The position numbers and the translations under genes are program-made. Positions 15,892-18,359 of a stretch of 18,359 nucleotides of DNA are shown here, one piece after another (position 1 is the stretch's first letter; each line of letters starts with the position of its first letter). The DNA is from CAZEQD01 sp964514305 (GTDB taxonomy: Bacteria; Acidobacteriota; Aminicenantia; Aminicenantales; Aminicenantaceae): positions 1 through 18,359 of the forward strand of contig CAZEQD010000041.1 in NCBI GenBank assembly GCA_964514305.1, given 5' to 3'. The notes beneath the pieces were generated by a model. The model had not been told where the DNA came from, searched no databases, and saw nothing but the letters and a program-made list of their open reading frames with translations.

Positions 15892-15920
15892 ACTTGATGA
15901 TTATCAAAGATTTAAGTTTT
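15889..15920. promoter_or_regulatory. Possible operator at the acyl-CoA dehydrogenase transcription start
   Basis: A palindrome TTGAT-GATT-ATCAA (15894-15907) lies directly on the expected +1 and is nested in an outer inverted pair AAAACTT (15889-15895) and AAGTTTT (15914-15920). The position just after the -10 box is classic for a repressor site; TetR- or GntR-type regulators often control acyl-CoA dehydrogenase genes. No regulator gene is visible here. Confidence 0.35.
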
Positions 15921-15939
15921 CAAAAAAGAGGAGGCAAGA

Positions 15940-17091
15940 GTGATTGATTTCAGTCTAACCGAAGAACAAAAAGCTCTTCAAACAATGGCTCGAGAGTTTG
16001 CCCAAAAGGAGATGAAACCCAATGCGGCCAAATATGATAAAGGAGAGGAATTTCCTGAAGATGTAATGAAGAAAGCCTTTGAGGCTGGCTTTCTCACCTG
16101 TACCATTCCCGAAGAGTTGGGGGGAGGAGGCTTGAGTGATCTGGAAACAGTTATTATTAGCGAAGAATTAGCAGCTGGCTGTGTCGGTATGTATACAACC
16201 ATAATGGCTACTGCCTTAGCTTATACTCCCATTCTTCTTTATGGTACGGAAGAACAAAAAAAGAAATTTCTTGTGCCTTTTACCAAGGAAATGTCGTTTG
16301 CCTCATTTTGTTTGACAGAAAGAGAGGCAGGTTCAGATGCAGGCTCTATCAAAACTAAAGCCCGAAAAGTAGGTAATGAATATATTATTAATGGAGCAAA
16401 ATGTTTTACTACTAATGGAGCTATTGCCAGACTGTATGTTGTTTTTGCTAGCACTAATCCTGATAAAGGGGCTCGAGGTATAAGCGCTTTTATTGTGCCT
16501 CGCGAAACCCCAGGAATAACTGTAGGCAAGATAGAAGATAAAATGGGCCATAGGGCCTCTAATACGGCCGAACTTTTTTTTGATGATGTGAAAGTTCCAG
16601 CCGAAAATCTTCTGGGTAAAGAAGGAATTGGTTTTTTGATTGCTATGAAGACCTTGGAGAGAACACGAGCTCCAGTGGGAGCTGGTGGTGTTGGTGTAGC
16701 CAGGGCAGCTTTAGAATACGCCATCGATTATGCTAGAACAAGAATCCAATTTGGAAAACCAATTGCCCTTTTTCAGCACATCGCTTTTAAAATTGCAGAG
16801 CTGGCTACTGAAATCAATGCTGCTCGTCACCTTGTTTGGCATGCAGCCTGGCTTATTGATCAAGGAAGGCCTTCTAACCAAGAATCAGCCATGGCCAAGT
16901 TATACGGCTCAAATGTAGCTATGAAGGTTACAACCGAAGCCCTCCAGATATTTGGAGGCTATGGTTATATGAAGGATTATCCTATGGAAAAATTATTTAG
17001 AGATGCCAAACTTCTTCAAATATATGAGGGCACAAACGAAATCCAATTGCTGGTCATCTCTAGAGCGGTTATTGGTCCTATTAAAAAATAG
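15940..17091 (+). CDS. Acyl-CoA dehydrogenase (short/medium-chain type)
   Basis: FAD enzyme that makes the alpha,beta double bond in acyl-CoA thioesters, passing electrons to electron-transfer flavoprotein. It has 383 residues, normal for the butyryl/short-chain group. Order of motifs: N-terminal helical domain starting MIDFSLTEEQ; FCLTEREAGSDAGSIKTKA (FAD- and substrate-contacting strand); KCFTTNG; RTRIQFGKPIALFQ; the C-terminal IFGGYGYMKDYPMEKLFRDA. The catalytic base is Glu363 in YEGTNEIQ, the position used by short- and medium-chain enzymes. The start is GTG at 15940 behind a strong AGGAGG with 5-nt spacing. It is a single gene with its own promoter. Butyryl-CoA or a branched short acyl-CoA is plausible, but sequence alone does not fix the substrate. 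Its end overlaps the convergent thioredoxin-like gene by 11 bp. Confidence 0.95.
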   Translation: MIDFSLTEEQKALQTMAREFAQKEMKPNAAKYDKGEEFPEDVMKKAFEAGFLTCTIPEELGGGGLSDLETVIISEELAAGCVGMYTTIMATALAYTPILLYGTEEQKKKFLVPFTKEMSFASFCLTEREAGSDAGSIKTKARKVGNEYIINGAKCFTTNGAIARLYVVFASTNPDKGARGISAFIVPRETPGITVGKIEDKMGHRASNTAELFFDDVKVPAENLLGKEGIGFLIAMKTLERTRAPVGAGGVGVARAALEYAIDYARTRIQFGKPIALFQHIAFKIAELATEINAARHLVWHAAWLIDQGRPSNQESAMAKLYGSNVAMKVTTEALQIFGGYGYMKDYPMEKLFRDAKLLQIYEGTNEIQLLVISRAVIGPIKK

Positions 17092-17668
17092 AAATAAAAT
17101 TTAGAGAGGTTTTCTCAAGAAAAAGGGAACATTGCCCTAATAACTGCTTTTGGCCTTCGATTATCCTGATCAAATCTTCCTCTAAAGATTTGACTGGATG
17201 TTCAATGATTCTTCCTTTTTCGTGATCATCGACCAGGACAATGAAGGTTGGCACTTTGGTGATGTTTTTGCCTTTTATATAAGGCTTGCGGGCTTCTTTG
17301 TCTCGGGGTAAGCCAATATATGATGAGCTAATAAGGGAATTATCAACCATTTCCATTATTTTAAAGTAAGCGCTCACATGTTCTTGGCTATCTGGACACC
17401 ACGTTCCAAGAAAGACTTCAATCTTGAGAGGATAATTTATAGATTTAAGTTTTTCAATTATTTCAGGTTGGGGAAAGTATGAGGCGACTTTTTCCTGCCA
17501 CTCTGGAAAGTTTTGTAATATTTCTTCTTTGGAAAGGGGACCAACCAGATCTTGGCTGGCGAAAGAAAACAAAGAGGGCATCCAGATGGAGGCAGCTAAA
17601 AAGATGATGATAAAAAAGTTAAAAAGAATTTTTTTATGGAAATAAAATTTAAAAGTTAGAGATAAAAT
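17081..17668 (-). CDS. Secreted thioredoxin-like protein with single-Cys WCPDS site
   Basis: Thioredoxin-fold protein expected in the periplasm. The first ATG (17581) falls inside what is clearly a signal peptide: the open frame upstream encodes HKKILFNFFIIIFLAAS, running into IWMPSLFSFA. No ATG, GTG or TTG lies upstream, but ATT at 17668 has AGGAG 8 nt before it, overlapping the exbD stop, so I extend the gene there (195 residues). The fold is shown by IEVFLGTWCPDSQ and by KVPTFIV, whose Pro is the usual cis-proline. The active site has only one cysteine (WCPDS; Cys91 in this numbering), so it cannot act as a classical CxxC disulfide reductase. It is probably co-transcribed with exbD, with 11 nt between the exbD stop and this start. 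Confidence 0.85.
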   Translation of the reverse strand: MLSLTFKFYFHKKILFNFFIIIFLAASIWMPSLFSFASQDLVGPLSKEEILQNFPEWQEKVASYFPQPEIIEKLKSINYPLKIEVFLGTWCPDSQEHVSAYFKIMEMVDNSLISSSYIGLPRDKEARKPYIKGKNITKVPTFIVLVDDHEKGRIIEHPVKSLEEDLIRIIEGQKQLLGQCSLFLEKTSLNFISIF

Positions 17669-17679
17669 ATATTTTACTC

Positions 17680-18078
17680 CTAAGTGCCCTCTTCTTCTGT
17701 GAAGTATTCAGGAATAATACCTAATACTTCAATTCCGGCTCCTTTGGCAATATCTATAAGTTCGATAACTCGACTGTAGGGGAGTTTAGCGTCTGCTCTA
17801 ACAAAGATAGTTTTATCTTGGCGAGCCGAATATATACGTCTTAGCTCGTCCGAAACCTGGTTGATGTCATAATAATTCTGATTGATATCAACCTTTAGAT
17901 CTTTATGGAGGGTCATAACTACAACTCCAGCAGGGGTGCCTCCACTTTCCGCACTTGTCTCGGGAAGTTTAACATCGATCCCTTTTTGGACCATAGGTGT
18001 TATGACCATAAAAATTATGAGCAGAACTAATAAAACATCACAGAGAGGAACAACATTAGGTTCTGCCTTTGCTGCCAT
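17680..18078 (-). CDS. exbD: ExbD/TolR-family proton-channel subunit
   Basis: Subunit of a TonB- or Tol-type motor that carries proton-motive energy from the inner membrane to the envelope. It has 132 residues, slightly short. One N-terminal membrane segment (about 11-30, starting PLCDVLLVLLIIFMVITPMV) carries the essential channel Asp14, the equivalent of E. coli ExbD Asp25. The periplasmic domain follows (about 55-128), with FVRADAKLPYSRVIELID, the usual ExbD/TolR strand-helix. The ATG at 18078 has a strong AGGAGG. No exbB/tolQ gene is adjacent; the upstream side holds a promoter and then the second 129-bp repeat. A partner ExbB must be encoded elsewhere or beyond the window. Confidence 0.93.
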   Translation of the reverse strand: MAAKAEPNVVPLCDVLLVLLIIFMVITPMVQKGIDVKLPETSAESGGTPAGVVVMTLHKDLKVDINQNYYDINQVSDELRRIYSARQDKTIFVRADAKLPYSRVIELIDIAKGAGIEVLGIIPEYFTEEEGT

Positions 18079-18112
18079 ACTTTCCTCCTTTTTGTTCCAT
18101 AATGAGCTTATT

Positions 18113-18142
18113 ATTTTATGATAAATGATTGAAGTTTGTCAA
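18113..18142 (-). promoter_or_regulatory. Promoter of the exbD-thioredoxin-like operon
   Basis: On the minus strand a perfect TTGACA (18142-18137), an 18-bp spacer and TAAAAT (18118-18113). The leader to the exbD ATG would be about 28 nt and contains AAAGGAGG. This makes exbD the first gene of its transcript. Confidence 0.6.
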
Positions 18143-18182
18143 CGTGTTTATGGCTTTATAACAAAAAGTGGGTAATATATAC

Positions 18183-18311
18183 GGGGTCAGACCTTCATAA
18201 GTTTCATAAATTATGCTTCTCTATTGATATATCTCCTCTGTTTGTAGGGGACAAAAGTTATTGCAATTAAAGTAAGAATTAAAGTTATGAAACTTATGAA
18301 AGTCTGACCCC
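18183..18311. repeat. 129-bp MITE/REP-like element with terminal inverted repeats, copy B
   Basis: Same length as the copy at 4615-4743 and opposite in orientation. Its 27-bp ends (18183-18209 and 18285-18311) pair with one mismatch, at a different position from the mismatch in copy A, so each copy has decayed independently from perfect inverted repeats. The left 50 bp here are identical to the right 50 bp of copy A in reverse complement. It lies upstream of the exbD promoter and interrupts no visible gene. Confidence 0.9.
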
Positions 18312-18359
18312 ATAATCATATTTTTTTTCTTAAGAAGATTACTTGAAGAGAGAAAGCCT

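Overview
The window is AT-rich bacterial chromosome with short operons, mostly AGGAGG-type ribosome binding sites and sigma70-like promoters. The cell looks Gram-negative and rod-shaped: it has a full mreB-mreC-mreD-mrdA-rodA elongation cluster, an ExbD/TolR protein and a LytM-type M23 peptidase. A B12-dependent acyl-CoA mutase, an acyl-CoA dehydrogenase and an OPT-family peptide transporter suggest a peptide- or amino-acid-using heterotroph, perhaps an anaerobe. Several genes resemble those of poorly cultured lineages such as Aminicenantes/Acidobacteriota-like groups, but this is an impression and I cannot assign a phylum from sequence alone.

Layout. Positions 2-2106 (+): large subunit (5' end cut off by the window) and small subunit of a B12 acyl-CoA mutase. 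Its two diagnostic residues match isobutyryl-CoA mutase rather than methylmalonyl-CoA mutase. Positions 2157-3053 (+): M23 peptidase with its own promoter. Positions 5100-3077 (-): PqqD-like protein, then def and fmt, which overlap by 4 nt. A 129-bp terminal-inverted-repeat element sits between the PqqD-like gene and def and supplies the PqqD-like stop codon. Positions 7319-5322 (-): OPT transporter. Positions 7539-12818 (+): mreB, mreC, mreD, mrdA (PBP2) and rodA, tightly packed. Positions 13115-15694 (+): a fused TIGR03960/DUF2344 radical SAM protein, which often lies next to rng-rplU-rpmA but does not here. Positions 15940-17091 (+): acyl-CoA dehydrogenase with a strong promoter. Positions 18078-17081 (-): exbD followed by a secreted thioredoxin-like protein that probably starts at ATT. 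A second, inverted copy of the 129-bp element lies at 18183-18311.

How the genes fit together. The mre-mrd-rod block builds the side wall, with RodA polymerising and PBP2 crosslinking peptidoglycan under MreBCD control; the M23 peptidase may trim the same wall. Def and Fmt handle the N-formyl group of initiator Met-tRNA and of new proteins. The mutase and dehydrogenase could both act in branched- or short-chain acyl-CoA metabolism, fed by peptides imported through OPT; this is inference, as the genes are about 14 kb apart.

I found no CRISPR array, tRNA, rRNA, phage or toxin-antitoxin module and no clear new multi-gene system. The most unusual points are the MreB catalytic Glu-to-Gln change, the isobutyryl-type signature and odd histidine in the mutase, the paired 129-bp elements with one forming a gene's end, and the probable ATT start.
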